Positions 10,456 to 19,798 of a stretch of DNA of 64,000 nucleotides are shown piece after piece; within the stretch, counting starts at the first letter, position 1, and each line of letters starts with the position of its first letter. The position numbers and the translations under genes were made by a program. Origin of the DNA: PALSA-612 sp963755155 (GTDB lineage: Bacteria; Actinomycetota; Thermoleophilia; Gaiellales; Gaiellaceae). The stretch is taken from the NCBI GenBank assembly GCA_963755155.1, contig CAVWIV010000017.1, positions 62,001 to 126,000 on the forward strand, given 5' to 3'. The notes below the pieces were generated by a model. The model was given only the letters and a program-made list of their open reading frames with translations, was not told the DNA's origin and did not search any database.

Positions 10456-11954
10456 ATGACGGACGACACGCGGAAGCGCCTCGTGCTCGTGGCGACGGTG
10501 ATCGGCTCGTCGATGGCGTTCCTCGACGCTTTCGTCGTCAACGTCGCGCTGCCGACAATCGATGAGGAGCTCGGGCTCGGACTGACGGGCGAGCAGTGGA
10601 TCTTCCTCAGCTACTCGCTCGCTCTGGCGGCGCTCTACCTGCCGGCCGGCGCGCTCGGCGACCGCTACGGCTACGCGAACACGTTCGTCATCGGCGTGGC
10701 GGGCTTTGCGGCTGCATCCGTGCTCGCCGGTGTTGCGCCGACGAGCGAGGTGCTGATCGCGGCGCAGGGCGATCCAGGGGATCTTCGGCGCACTGCTGAC
10801 TCCGAGCAGCCTCGCGCTGCTGCGCGCGACGTACAAGGACGACGCGGGACGAGCCATCGGCGCGTGGACGGCCTGGACGAGCATCGCGACCGCAGCGGGC
10901 CCTGTGGTCGGCGGCGCCATCGTCGAGGCCCTCTCGTGGCGCGTGATCTTTCTCCTGAACATCCCGCTCGCCATCGTGACCGTGGTCCTGGCGCTCGTCT
11001 CGCGCGACGTGTGCCGGACGGAGCTGCGACACCGGCATCTCGACGTGTACGGGGCGGTGCTGGGGGCGATCGCCGTCGGCGCGCTCGTCTGGGCGCTCGT
11101 GGAGGGGCCGGAGAGCGGCTTCGGGAGCACGACGGTCGTCGGGGGCTTCGTGCTGGCGGGAGTGGCTTTCGCGGCGTTCATCTGGGTCGAGTCGCGCCTG
11201 GCCGAGCCGATGATGCCCCTGTCGCTCTTCCGCATCCGCGAGCTGTCGGTCGCGAACCTCGCGACGTTCTTCGTCTACGCGGCGCTGGGCGCTGCGCTCT
11301 TCTTCCTCGTGCTGTTCGCGCAGTCGGTGCTCGGCTACTCGCCGACCGAAGGCGGGGCTCGTCGTCATGCCGGTCAGCATCGTGCTGTGGCTGCTCGCAA
11401 GCCGTTTCGGCCGTGCCGCTGACCGGCTCGGCCCGCGCCTCTTCCTCGTCGGAGGTCCGGTGCTGATCGGGGTCGGCCTGGCGCTGCTCGGCCGCCTCGA
11501 GGCCGGCGCGAGCTACTGGGTGGAGTTCTTCCCCGGGCTGCTCGTCTTCTCGATCGGGCTGGCCGCAACCGTGCCAGCCATCACCTCCACCGCGCTGAAG
11601 CAGGCGCCGGAGGGCTTGACCGGAATCGCCTCGGGCATCAACACGACGGTGTCGCGCGTCGGGCAGCTCGTGGCGGTCGCCGCGCTCGGCGTGGTCGTCT
11701 CGCTCGTCTACAGCGCCTCCGACGGCAACCCGTTCGAAATCGGCGAGCGAAGTGCCGCCGAGCTGGCGGAGGCGGCCGACGCGTTCCAGGCGGCGATGTG
11801 GGTCGCGGCCGGGCTCGCGTTCGCCGGCGCGCTCGTCAGCGGCCTGGGGCTGCCTCGGACGAGCTCGAAGCGAAGCGACCGAGCTCGCCGACGGCACTGC
11901 CGGAGCGCAGCCTCCCGGGTCTCGTCCCACTCGGTGAAGATCGCGAGCCGGTAG
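10456..11954 (+). CDS. DHA2-family MFS exporter (EmrB/QacA type), frameshifted twice
   Basis: The start MAFLDAFVVNVALPTIDEEL is the helix-1 motif of 14-helix drug:proton antiporters, followed by GALGDRYGY (motif A). Three frames are needed: GAWTAWTSIATAAGPVVGG (motif C region) and PVSIVLWLLASRFGRAADR continue after single extra bases near 10770 (CAGGGCGATCC) and 11354-11357 (GGGG). The repaired length is about 490 aa. It probably exports hydrophobic toxic compounds. The end is uncertain: after GLGLPRTSSKR the frame reads into the convergent ATP-grasp gene. Confidence 0.75.
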
Positions 11955-12990
11955 CTCGCCGTGTCGTTCGTCCCCTGCTCCGAGAGCATGAGCCCGGGAC
12001 GGACGAGGATCTCGAGATCGTCCTGCGGCTCGGGCACCGCCTTCACGAGCGCGTCTTCGAAGACCCGCACGACGTACGAGATGGCGACGCCGCGCGGCGC
12101 ACTGGCGTCCCAGCGCGGATCCTCGCCGCACGCGAGCGCGAACAGCACGTCGTAGGTCGGCCGGCCGTGGACTGCCTCGACGAGCGGGGAGAACTGCGAG
12201 GCGATCCGCGGGTTCAGCTCCACGATCTGGACCGGGCCGCTCTCGGGGACGAAGAACTCGATGTTGAAGAAGCAGGCGTCGAGGCCGTGCGCAGGCACGA
12301 GCAACTTCGCGAGCTCGGACAGCTCCTCCAGGCGAGCGGCCGGGAGCGCTGAGGGGTACTCGAAGCGCTCGAACGAGTTCGTGCCCGGGTACTTCACCGA
12401 GTCCGTGACGCCGATCACGGTGACCTCGCCCTCGTGCACGAAGCCTTCGAGCGTGACCTCGTCTCCTGCCACGAGCTCCTCGACGAGGAAGCCGGCGGCG
12501 GCGTCCTGCGGCAGGCCGGCGAGGTCTGCGTATCGCTGTCGGTACGTGGAGTCCTCGACGACGCTCGCGAGCTCCGCCTCGGTGTCGACGCGCCGCGCCT
12601 CCTGCGACAACCTGCCCACGACCGGCTTCACCCACCACGGCGGAGGAAACGGCGGGACGCCGTCCGCGAGGACGAAGGCAGGGGTCGACTCGGGCGCGAC
12701 TCGCCGCTGAATCGCGCGCGACGTCGGCTTGTGCTGGCACGAGACGATGGCGGCGGGCTCGAGGCCCCACGAGCCCGCGTCGCTCGGCAAGTTGAGCGGC
12801 AAGCAGCGCCGATCGATCTTTCGTCCCGACCACGCCGTCGGCCGGCATCTCGGCGAGCTCGTCGAGCAGCTCGCGTGGATCGGCGTCCACCGCATCGAGG
12901 TCCGGGCCCTTCGAGGCGGACGTCGAAGTGTGGAGACGAAGCCAAGCGGCGGTCCCGTTCCTGCGGACAGATTACGAGTACGCGCTGCAC
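11708..12990 (-). CDS. ATP-grasp domain protein (frameshifted twice), divergent from egtB
   Basis: Starts MQRVLVICPQERDRRL; then, in the next frame, VDADPRELLDELAEMPADGV and SALLAAQLAERRGL; then the ATP-grasp core with WWVKPVVGRLSQ, FLVEELVAGDEVTLEGF, FFNIEFFV and VQIVELNPRIASQFSPL, the last holding the metal-binding Glu and Asn. Single extra bases near 12902-12908 and 12757-12766 explain the breaks. Recognisable homology ends near 11860; the open frame runs to 11708 into the convergent MFS gene. ATP-grasp enzymes join a carboxylate to an amine or thiol; the substrate is unknown. The gene starts 29 bases from egtB. Confidence 0.7.
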
Positions 12991-13019
12991 CGAACACCCA
13001 ATCTAGACTTCCCGACTTC

Positions 13020-14132
13020 ATGCCCGAAGCCGCCCAGGTCACGGCAGATGTGAGGGAGCGCATAGCCGTCGAGCTCGAGGCCGCGCGGGCGCGGACGACG
13101 GCGTTGCTCGAGCCGTTCTCCGAGGAGCAGCTGACGGAGCAGGTGTCTCCGCTCATGTCCCCGCTCGTGTGGGACCTCGCGCACATCGGCCACTTCGAGG
13201 AGCTGTGGATCAGCCGGCGGCTCGGCGGCGCGCCGCCGATCCACCCGGACGCGGACGACACGTACGACGCGTTCGCCCACGAGCGCGAGGAGCGACCGTC
13301 GCTCGAGCTGCTCGACCCGCGCGCCGCCCGCTCGTACCTCGACGACGTGCGGACACGGTCGCTCGAGGTGCTCGACGAGATCGAGCTCGATTCGGACGAC
13401 CCGCTCCTCGCAGGCGGCTTCGCCTTCGGCCTCGTCGTCCAGCACGAGCAGCAGCACGTCGAGACGATGCTGCAGACGATCCAGCTGTCGGGCTGGGAGC
13501 ACCCGGGAGGGTCGCCGGGCCCGATCACAGGCGACATGGGCGACGTCGCCGTCGAGGCAGGGTCGTTCGTGATGGGCGGCGACGACGACTGGGCCTACGA
13601 CAACGAGCGTCCCGCCCACGAGGCGGAGACCGGCGACTACAGGATCGACGTCGAGCCCGTCTGGAACGGCGACTATGCCGCCTTCCTCGCCGACGGCGGC
13701 TGGCCCGAGCCGCCGCTCTCGTGGGAGCGGGAGGGCGCGGCGTGGATGCGACGCCGCTTCGGACGGCTCGAGCCCGTGCCCCACTTCGAGCCCGTCCAGC
13801 ACGTCTCGTGGGACGAGGCGAACGCGTACGCAAGGTGGGCCGGCAAGCGCCTGCCGACCGAGGCCGAGTGGGAGCGCGCGGCGAAGCTCGGCGTCCTCGA
13901 CGGGCTCGGCAAGGTCTGGGAGTGGACGTCGTCGGACTTCACCGGCTACCCGGGCTTCCGGGCGTTCCCGTACCCGGAGTACTCCGAGGTGTTCTTCGGC
14001 TCCGAGCACAAGGTGCTCCGCGGTGCGTCGTGGGCGACGAGCGAGACGGTGGCCCGCGTGACGTTTCGCAACTGGGACTTCCCCGTCCGCCGGCAGATCT
14101 TCGCGGGCTTCCGCTGCGCGGTCGACGCATGA
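13020..14132 (+). CDS. egtB: Ergothioneine biosynthesis protein EgtB (iron-dependent sulfoxide synthase)
   Basis: 370 aa. EgtB joins a thiol donor (gamma-glutamylcysteine or cysteine) to trimethylhistidine (hercynine) using O2 and Fe(II). The N-terminal DinB-like domain carries the iron ligands: His55 in DLAHIGHFEE and the HxxxHxE motif HEQQHVE at 142-148. The C-terminal formylglycine-enzyme-like domain has the usual VSWDEANAYARWAGKRLP, TEAEWERAA, VWEWTSSDF and FRNWDF blocks. It is short for the family: the segment between TEAEWERAA and VWEWTSS is reduced. Its stop overlaps egtD (ATGA). Confidence 0.92.
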   Translation: MPEAAQVTADVRERIAVELEAARARTTALLEPFSEEQLTEQVSPLMSPLVWDLAHIGHFEELWISRRLGGAPPIHPDADDTYDAFAHEREERPSLELLDPRAARSYLDDVRTRSLEVLDEIELDSDDPLLAGGFAFGLVVQHEQQHVETMLQTIQLSGWEHPGGSPGPITGDMGDVAVEAGSFVMGGDDDWAYDNERPAHEAETGDYRIDVEPVWNGDYAAFLADGGWPEPPLSWEREGAAWMRRRFGRLEPVPHFEPVQHVSWDEANAYARWAGKRLPTEAEWERAAKLGVLDGLGKVWEWTSSDFTGYPGFRAFPYPEYSEVFFGSEHKVLRGASWATSETVARVTFRNWDFPVRRQIFAGFRCAVDA

Positions 14133-15127
14133 CTGACGGCGCCGCCCCGGCGACGCTGCAGGTCGATGTCTATCTAACGCCAGAGGACCGCCTTCAGGCC
14201 CTGCGAGAGGACGTCCGCCGGGGCCTCACGTCGACGCCGAAGGAACTGCCCCCGAAGTGGTTCTACGACGAGCGCGGCTCGGCGCTCTTCGACGAGATCA
14301 CGCGGCTGCCCGAGTATTACCTCACCGGGCGCGAGCGGGTCATCCTCGCCGAGCGAGCCGACGACGTCGCGACGCTGACGGCGGCGAACACGCTCGTGGA
14401 GCCCGGCTCCGGGTCGTCCGAGAAGACGCGACTCCTACTCGACGCGATGGTTGAGGCCGGGCATCTCCGGCGGTTCGTGCCGTTCGACGTCTCCGAGCAG
14501 GCTCTCCGGGAGGCCGCGGCGGCGATCGCCGAGGAATACCCGGGGATCGAGGTGCACGGCGTCGTTGGTGACTTCGAACGCAACCTCGTGTGGCTGCCGG
14601 AGGGCAGGCGGCGGCTCTTCGCGTTCCTCGGCTCGTCGATCGGCAACCTCACAGGTGAGCAGCGCGCGGGCTTTCTCTCGGCCCTTCACGGGCTGCTCGG
14701 CCCCGGCGAGGCCTTGCTGCTCGGCGCCGATCTCGTCAAGGACCCGGCGAGGCTCGAGGCGGCGTACAACGACTCGCGCGGCGTGACGGCGGAGTTCAAC
14801 CGCAACGTCCTGCACGTGATCAACGGCGAGCTCGGCGGCAACTTCGATGTCGAGCGCTTCGAGCACGTCGCACGTTGGGACGCGGAGAACGAGTGGATCG
14901 AGATGTTGCTCCGGTCCGACGCCGGCCAGCGCGTGCGCATCGCCGCTCTCGACCTCGAGGTCGAGATCGCGGCGGGCGAGGAGATTCGCACGGAGATCTC
15001 CGACAAGTTCCGCCGGGAGGGATTGCAGGCCGAGCTTGACAGCGCGGGGTTCGACCTGGCCGAGTGGTGGGAGGATCCGGCCGGCGACTTCGCCCTCTCG
15101 CTTTCGTTCTCGGCGGCCGGACGATGA
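14129..15127 (+). CDS. egtD: L-histidine N-alpha-methyltransferase EgtD
   Basis: 332 aa. It trimethylates histidine with SAM to make hercynine, the substrate of EgtB. The SAM site region LVEPGSGSSEKTRLLLDA, FVPFDVSEQAL and FAFLGSSIGNL are the EgtD family blocks; PPKWFYDERGSALFDEITRL with PEYYLTGRE forms the histidine-binding N-terminus. ATG overlaps the egtB stop, and its own stop overlaps the next ATG (15124), so the three genes are translationally coupled. EgtA, EgtC and EgtE are not adjacent. Confidence 0.95.
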   Translation: MTDGAAPATLQVDVYLTPEDRLQALREDVRRGLTSTPKELPPKWFYDERGSALFDEITRLPEYYLTGRERVILAERADDVATLTAANTLVEPGSGSSEKTRLLLDAMVEAGHLRRFVPFDVSEQALREAAAAIAEEYPGIEVHGVVGDFERNLVWLPEGRRRLFAFLGSSIGNLTGEQRAGFLSALHGLLGPGEALLLGADLVKDPARLEAAYNDSRGVTAEFNRNVLHVINGELGGNFDVERFEHVARWDAENEWIEMLLRSDAGQRVRIAALDLEVEIAAGEEIRTEISDKFRREGLQAELDSAGFDLAEWWEDPAGDFALSLSFSAAGR

Positions 15128-16455
15128 CGCGAATCGTCGTGCTCGGCGGAGGCTCCGCCGGTGAAGCGTTCGTCGGCGCGCTGAGCCGGCTCGAGGGCGA
15201 GTTCGAGCTGACCCTCGTCGAGCGCGCGCTCGTGGGGGGCGAGTGCACGTACTGGGCGTGCATGCCGTCGAAGACGCTGCTCAGAGCGCCGGAGCTGCTC
15301 GCCGCCGCGAGGCAGGCGCCGGGCGCGGCCGAAGCTGCGTCGGGAGCGCTCGACCTCGAGCGCGTCTTCTGGTGGCGCGACCAGGTCGTCGACGGGTACG
15401 AGGACGAAGGGCACGGTGAGTGGCTTGCGGACCGCGATGCCGATCTCATCCGCGGCGACGCGACGGTGAAGGCGGCCGGCGTCCTCGACGTCGGCGGGCG
15501 GGAGCTCGAGTACGACAAGCTCGTCATCGCCACAGGGTCGCGTCCTGCGCTGCCGCCGATCGACGGGCTCGCGGACGCGCCCCACTGGACGACGGCGAAC
15601 GCCACCGCGTCGAGCGTCGTTCCCGAGTCGCTCGTGGTCGTCGGCGGCGGAGCCTCAGGTGTCGAGCTCGCGCAGCTCTACCAGCGGCTGGGCTCGCACG
15701 TGACGATCGTCCAGCGCAGCCGGCTGCTGACGAAGATGGCCGAGGAGGCCGCTTCGCTCCTGCAGGAGCGGCTCGAGGACGACGGAGTGCGCGTTCGATG
15801 CGGCGCCGGCGTCTCCCGGGTCGACGTCTCGGACCCAGGGGTGACGGTGAGCCTCGACGACGGCGAGACGATCGAATGCGAGCGGCTGCTCGTCGCCGCT
15901 GGCCGCACGCCCACCATCGACGGGCTCGGCCTCGAGCGGATCGGCGTCGAGGTCGGCAGGAGCGGCATCGTCGTCGACGAGTACCTCGCTGCAGCCGAGA
16001 ACGTCTGGGCGATCGGCGACGTGACCGGCATCTCGCTCTTCACGCACGTCGCGAAGTACCAGGCACGGGTTGCGGCGTCGAACGTCGCCGGCGTGCCGCG
16101 GGCTGCCGACTACCGCGCCATACCGGCAGTGGTGTTCACGGACCCGCAGGTGGCGCAGGTGGGCACGGTCGAAGGAGACGGGCTCGTAAGCGCTTCGTGG
16201 GAGACGAACCGGACGTCGCGGTCTTCGACATACGAGCGACCGAAGCGGTCCGGCTTCGTGAGGCTCTTCGCCGATCCCATGCGCCGCGTCGTTGTCGGCG
16301 CCGTCGCCGTTGGCCCGGAGGCAGGCGAATGGCTCCAGCAGGCGACGCTCGCCATCCGCGCCGAGGTGCCCGTCGATGTCCTCCGCGACACCATTCAGCC
16401 TTTCCCGACGTTCTCCGAAGCGCTCTCCTTCGCCGCCCGCGACCTGCCTCTTTAG
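15124..16455 (+). CDS. Flavin-dependent pyridine nucleotide-disulfide oxidoreductase
   Basis: 443 aa. FAD-binding VVLGGGSAGEAF at residues 5-16, the redox pair CTYWAC (Cys-x4-Cys) at about 40-45, the NAD(P)-binding VVVGGGASGVELAQLY, and the second FAD motif NVWAIGDVTG. In lipoamide and glutathione reductases a conserved His-Pro-Thr ends the chain; here the motif reads PFPTFSEA, with Phe where the catalytic His sits. ATG overlaps the egtD stop. Its place in the egt operon suggests reduction of an ergothioneine- or mycothiol-related disulfide, but this is inference; mercuric-reductase-like roles are possible. Confidence 0.88.
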   Translation: MTRIVVLGGGSAGEAFVGALSRLEGEFELTLVERALVGGECTYWACMPSKTLLRAPELLAAARQAPGAAEAASGALDLERVFWWRDQVVDGYEDEGHGEWLADRDADLIRGDATVKAAGVLDVGGRELEYDKLVIATGSRPALPPIDGLADAPHWTTANATASSVVPESLVVVGGGASGVELAQLYQRLGSHVTIVQRSRLLTKMAEEAASLLQERLEDDGVRVRCGAGVSRVDVSDPGVTVSLDDGETIECERLLVAAGRTPTIDGLGLERIGVEVGRSGIVVDEYLAAAENVWAIGDVTGISLFTHVAKYQARVAASNVAGVPRAADYRAIPAVVFTDPQVAQVGTVEGDGLVSASWETNRTSRSSTYERPKRSGFVRLFADPMRRVVVGAVAVGPEAGEWLQQATLAIRAEVPVDVLRDTIQPFPTFSEALSFAARDLPL

Positions 16456-17087
16456 CCGCCGAGTAGCGCACGAACCTCGTCGTCCGAGACCTCGGCGAAG
16501 TCTTCGTACGAGAGGCCGACGGCGTAGAACGGGTGCGGCTGCCGTAGGCAGACGACCTCGTCGGCAACATCGTCGAGGAGCTCACAGGTCTGCCTCGGCG
16601 CCGTCGGCACAGCAACGACAACCCGGCCCGCACCCAGCGACCGCAGCGCTTGCACGGCAGCAAGCATCGTCGAGCCGGTGGCGAGGCCGTCGTCGACGAC
16701 GAGGACCGCCTTGCCGGAGACGTCGGGCGCCGCGTGGTTGCCGCGGTAGAGCGCCTCACGCCGCTCGAGCTCGACGCGCTCTCGCGCGACCGCGTCGTCC
16801 ACGAGTGCCTGGGACACGCCGGTCTGGTCGAGGAGGGCCTCGTTGAGCACGCGCACCCCGCCGCTCGCGATGGCGCCCATGGCGAGCTCGCTCTGTCCCG
16901 GGAAGCCAAGCTTCCGGACGACGAGAACGTCGAGCGGCGCGTCGAGCCGACCGGCGACTTCACGACCGACGACCACGCCGCCGCGCGGCAGACCCAGCAC
17001 GAGCACGTCTTGCCGCCCCGCGTAACGCTCGGCCAGCCGTTCGCCGAGCTCGCGGCCGGCCTCGGCGCGGTCGCGGAATCGCGGCAC
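16452..17087 (-). CDS. Phosphoribosyltransferase-domain protein
   Basis: 211 aa. The PRPP-binding loop VLVVDDGLATGSTM is the PRTase signature; LPRGGVVVGREVAG near residue 33 and RKLGFPGQSELAMGAIA are typical of the stand-alone PRTase family often annotated next to erythromycin-esterase or stress genes. No hood domain identifies a base. Cytoplasmic. It is convergent with the disulfide reductase (overlapping stops at 16452-16455) and follows the F420-type oxidoreductase, ending two bases from it. Confidence 0.85.
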   Translation of the reverse strand: MPRFRDRAEAGRELGERLAERYAGRQDVLVLGLPRGGVVVGREVAGRLDAPLDVLVVRKLGFPGQSELAMGAIASGGVRVLNEALLDQTGVSQALVDDAVARERVELERREALYRGNHAAPDVSGKAVLVVDDGLATGSTMLAAVQALRSLGAGRVVVAVPTAPRQTCELLDDVADEVVCLRQPHPFYAVGLSYEDFAEVSDDEVRALLGG

Positions 17088-17089
17088 GG

Positions 17090-18047
17090 CTATCCCGCGA
17101 GCGCAGGCAGGACGGCGTCGCCGATGAGCTCGACCATCTCCGTGTCGCCGTGCACGAGATGCTGGAGATAGACCCGCTCGACACCTGCCTCTCCCAGCGC
17201 CCGAAGCCGCTCGACGATCTCGTCAGGCGTGCCCGCCACCCATCGCTCCCGCCGCTCGCCGAGCACCGCCTCCGGGTCCTCGTCACCGGATCCGAAGACC
17301 GCGAGCACGCCGCGAACGCGCTCCAGGACCTGCGCCCGGTCCTCCCCCACCACGCAGGTAGCCATCAGCGTCAGCGGCAACGTCGCGGGATCCCGCCCGG
17401 CCGCCTCGCATGCCTCGACCAGCACCGATTTCCGTTCCCGGCAGTCGTCGATCGACGCTGCGAGCGTGTTGTACTCGTCGGCGAGCCGGACCGCGAGCGC
17501 GACCGACCGTGGCTTGGCGTTGCCGCCGAGGATGAGCGGCGGTCGCGGCTGTTGCAGGGGCCGAGGCAGCGCCGGGCAGTCGTCGAGCTGGTAGTGCTTG
17601 CCCGCGAACGTCACGGAGTCCTCGGTCCACAGGCGGTGGACGATCTCCAGCTGCTCCTCGAGCAGCTCCATGCGCGCGCCGAGCGACGGGAAGTCGAACC
17701 CGTAGGCCGCGTGCTCTCCCTCGTTCCACCCGGCGCCGAGCCCCAGCTCGAGGCGGCCGCCCGACACGTGGTCGATCGTCGCCGCCGACTTCGCGAGCAC
17801 CGACGGGTGACGAAAGGTGACCGGCGAGACGAGCGTGCCCAGCCGGATCCGCTCGGTCGTGACAGCCAGCGCCGCCAGCGTCGCGAGTGCGTCGAGCGAC
17901 GATCGCTCGCGCTCTCCCGACGACGGAGAGGTAGTGGTCGGACCGAAACAGCCCCTCGAGACCGCTCCGCTCGCAGGCGTCGGCAAGCGCCAGCCACTCG
18001 TCCCACGTGACGCCCTCCTGTCCCTCGACCATCAGGCACAGCCGCAT
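17090..18047 (-). CDS. LLM-class (luciferase-like) F420-dependent oxidoreductase (frameshifted)
   Basis: Starts MRLCLMVEGQEGVTWDEWLA and LEGLFRSDHYLSVVG in one frame, then continues SSLDALATLAALAVTTERIR in the next; dropping one base of the run at 17916-17918 joins them into about 318 aa. The TIM-barrel blocks RLGTLVSPVTFRHPSVLAK, GRLELGLGAGWNEGEH and PPLILGGNAKPRSVALA mark the F420/FMN bacterial luciferase superfamily. Start 18047 is chosen over in-frame ATGs at 18059 and 18062 by family pattern. Substrate unknown. Confidence 0.82.
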
Positions 18048-18080
18048 CGCTCTACGCATCATGACGCTACGATCGCGCTC

Positions 18081-18710
18081 GTGCGCCTCGCCGCCCTCGC
18101 ACTCCTCGTCCTTGCCCTGTCGGCCTGTGGCGGCAACGGCGGCGGCTCGACAGCCGAGGGCTGCGCGGACGTCGACGCGCCGGCGGCCAAGCCCGACGGC
18201 GGCGCCGCGAAGCCGTCCGATCTCCTCGACGAGACGGTGACGTACACCCTCGTGTTCGAGACGAGCTGCGGCGATTTCGAGATCACGCTCGACCAGGAAA
18301 CCGCTCCCGACACTGCCGCGTCGCTCGTCGCGCTCGCGAACGACGGCTTCTACGACGACACGATCTTCCACCGTGTCGTGCCCGGTTTCGTGATCCAGGG
18401 CGGCGACCCGACCGGCTCCGGTGGCGGAGGGCCCGGCTACTCGACGGTCGACGTGCCGCCTTCCGGCGCCGCGTATGCGCGCGGCGTGGTGGCGATGGCA
18501 AAGACGCAGGTCGAGCCACCGGGGACGGCGGGCAGCCAGTTCTTCGTCGTCACGGCCGAGCAAGCTCCACTGCCGGCGGAGTACGCGATCGTCGGCGAGG
18601 TGACGAAGGGCTACGAGACCGTCGAGCGGATCGAGGCGCTCGGTGACGCCGCCACGGAACAGCCGTCGCAGCCCGTAGTCGTCGAGCGGGCCTCCGTTCT
18701 GGAGAGCTGA
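18081..18710 (+). CDS. Cyclophilin-type peptidyl-prolyl isomerase, predicted lipoprotein
   Basis: 209 aa from GTG 18081. The N-terminus VRLAALALLVLALSAC has a hydrophobic core and a lipobox (LSAC), so it is probably anchored outside the membrane. The cyclophilin domain shows FHRVVPGFVIQGGDPTG and GSQFFVVTAEQ, with the active-site Arg and Phe. It would assist folding of exported proteins. The start lies close to the divergent oxidoreductase, so they share a promoter region. Its TGA is followed at once by the CTG-starting methyltransferase. Confidence 0.9.
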   Translation: MRLAALALLVLALSACGGNGGGSTAEGCADVDAPAAKPDGGAAKPSDLLDETVTYTLVFETSCGDFEITLDQETAPDTAASLVALANDGFYDDTIFHRVVPGFVIQGGDPTGSGGGGPGYSTVDVPPSGAAYARGVVAMAKTQVEPPGTAGSQFFVVTAEQAPLPAEYAIVGEVTKGYETVERIEALGDAATEQPSQPVVVERASVLES

Positions 18711-18711
18711 C

Positions 18712-19308
18712 CTGGACGCCCGCGACTGGGATCGCCGCTGGACGGACAAGCTTCTCCACGCCCATGGCGAGTCGAGCTCGGTCGTGCTGGACGCGCTCGA
18801 CGATCTCGCACCGGGACGCGCGCTCGACCTCGGCTGCGGCAACGGCCGCCATGCGCTGTGGCTAGCCGAGCGAGGGTGGCGCGTGACAGCCGTCGACTTC
18901 TCGACCGAGGCTCTCCGTCAGGCCCGTGAGCGAGCCGCGGCGACCCGCATCGACGTCGACTGGGTCGAAGCCGATCTCGCCATGTACGAGCCGGCCGCGC
19001 AAGCCTTCGATCTCGTCCTCGTCGCGTATCTCCACGTTGCCGGCGGGGAACGCGCGGTCTTTGCCAAGGCTGCTGCAGCGGTCGCGCGCGGAGGGACACT
19101 GCTCGTCGTCGGCCACGACGTCGACAACGTCTCGACCGGCGCACCGGGCCCGACCGACCCGTCGTTGCTCCACACGCCATCCGACATCGTCGCCGACCTT
19201 CCCGAGCTCGAGATCGAGCGCGCGGAGCAGGTGCGACGGCCGACGGAGCGCGAGGACGGCACGCCCGTCGAGGCGGTCGACGCGCTCGTGGTCGCTAGGC
19301 GTCGCTGA
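18712..19308 (+). CDS. Class I SAM-dependent methyltransferase (apparent CTG start)
   Basis: 198 aa if it starts at CTG 18712 (LDARDWDRRWTDKLL), one base after the upstream stop and seven bases past a GGAG site (18701-18704). The first standard start in frame, GTG 18775, would remove most of this conserved-looking N-terminus. The SAM site is ALDLGCGNGRHALWLAERG (motif I), with VTAVDFS as motif II and FDLVLVAYLHV later. It resembles the short TehB/UbiE-type methyltransferases. Target unknown. Confidence 0.75.
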   Translation: MDARDWDRRWTDKLLHAHGESSSVVLDALDDLAPGRALDLGCGNGRHALWLAERGWRVTAVDFSTEALRQARERAAATRIDVDWVEADLAMYEPAAQAFDLVLVAYLHVAGGERAVFAKAAAAVARGGTLLVVGHDVDNVSTGAPGPTDPSLLHTPSDIVADLPELEIERAEQVRRPTEREDGTPVEAVDALVVARRR

Positions 19309-19711
19309 CCGGCGGGTACCCGCGCGTCTCTTCGCCCTTGACGATCAGCCCATAGAGGATCGCCATGTACACGGCGATCATCACGATTCCCCACGACACG
19401 TTCGCGTTGATGAACATGAGCTGAATGACGATGCCGACCGCCGCGAGCGCGATCCCGAGCACCCGCCCGGTCTCCTGAAGGCTGAGAATCGCGTAACCCG
19501 CGAAGATCCCGAGGCCGCCGAGCACGAGCAGCACGACCCCCCAGAACTCGAGGTTGGCGAACAGGACCTGCGGCAGGAGGTATCTCGACTTCGACAGCGC
19601 GGCGATGCCTTCGATGACGTGAAACGCGCCGGCGACGAGGAAGAAGACGCCCGCGAAGGCCGCCCAGCCGGTGCTCGTGGCCGCGCGAGCGGTCGAGGAT
19701 GCCCGATCCAT
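19295..19711 (-). CDS. DUF7144-family membrane protein
   Basis: 138 aa with four predicted helices: GWAAFAGVFFLVAGAFHVIE, LEFWGVVLLVLGGLGIFAGY, VLGIALAAVGIVIQLMFI and WGIVMIAVYMAILYGLIVKG. The first helix with GAFHVIEGIAAL and the loop YLLPQVLFANLEFWG match the actinobacterial DUF7144 family as I know it. Start ATG 19711. Function unknown. It overlaps the end of the convergent methyltransferase by 14 bases. Confidence 0.75.
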   Translation of the reverse strand: MDRASSTARAATSTGWAAFAGVFFLVAGAFHVIEGIAALSKSRYLLPQVLFANLEFWGVVLLVLGGLGIFAGYAILSLQETGRVLGIALAAVGIVIQLMFINANVSWGIVMIAVYMAILYGLIVKGEETRGYPPVSDA

Positions 19712-19798
19712 GCGATCTAGCCTCCCACAGCGGCCCGCCGGATGGCAACCCCGAGGAGGACGTGGTTGGATCTCACCGGACAATCTCGAGGCTCCAGC

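Noticed and set aside
12261..12710. Plus-strand open frames across the ATP-grasp gene
   Set aside because: Ser/Arg-rich products without motifs; the minus strand carries clear ATP-grasp blocks.
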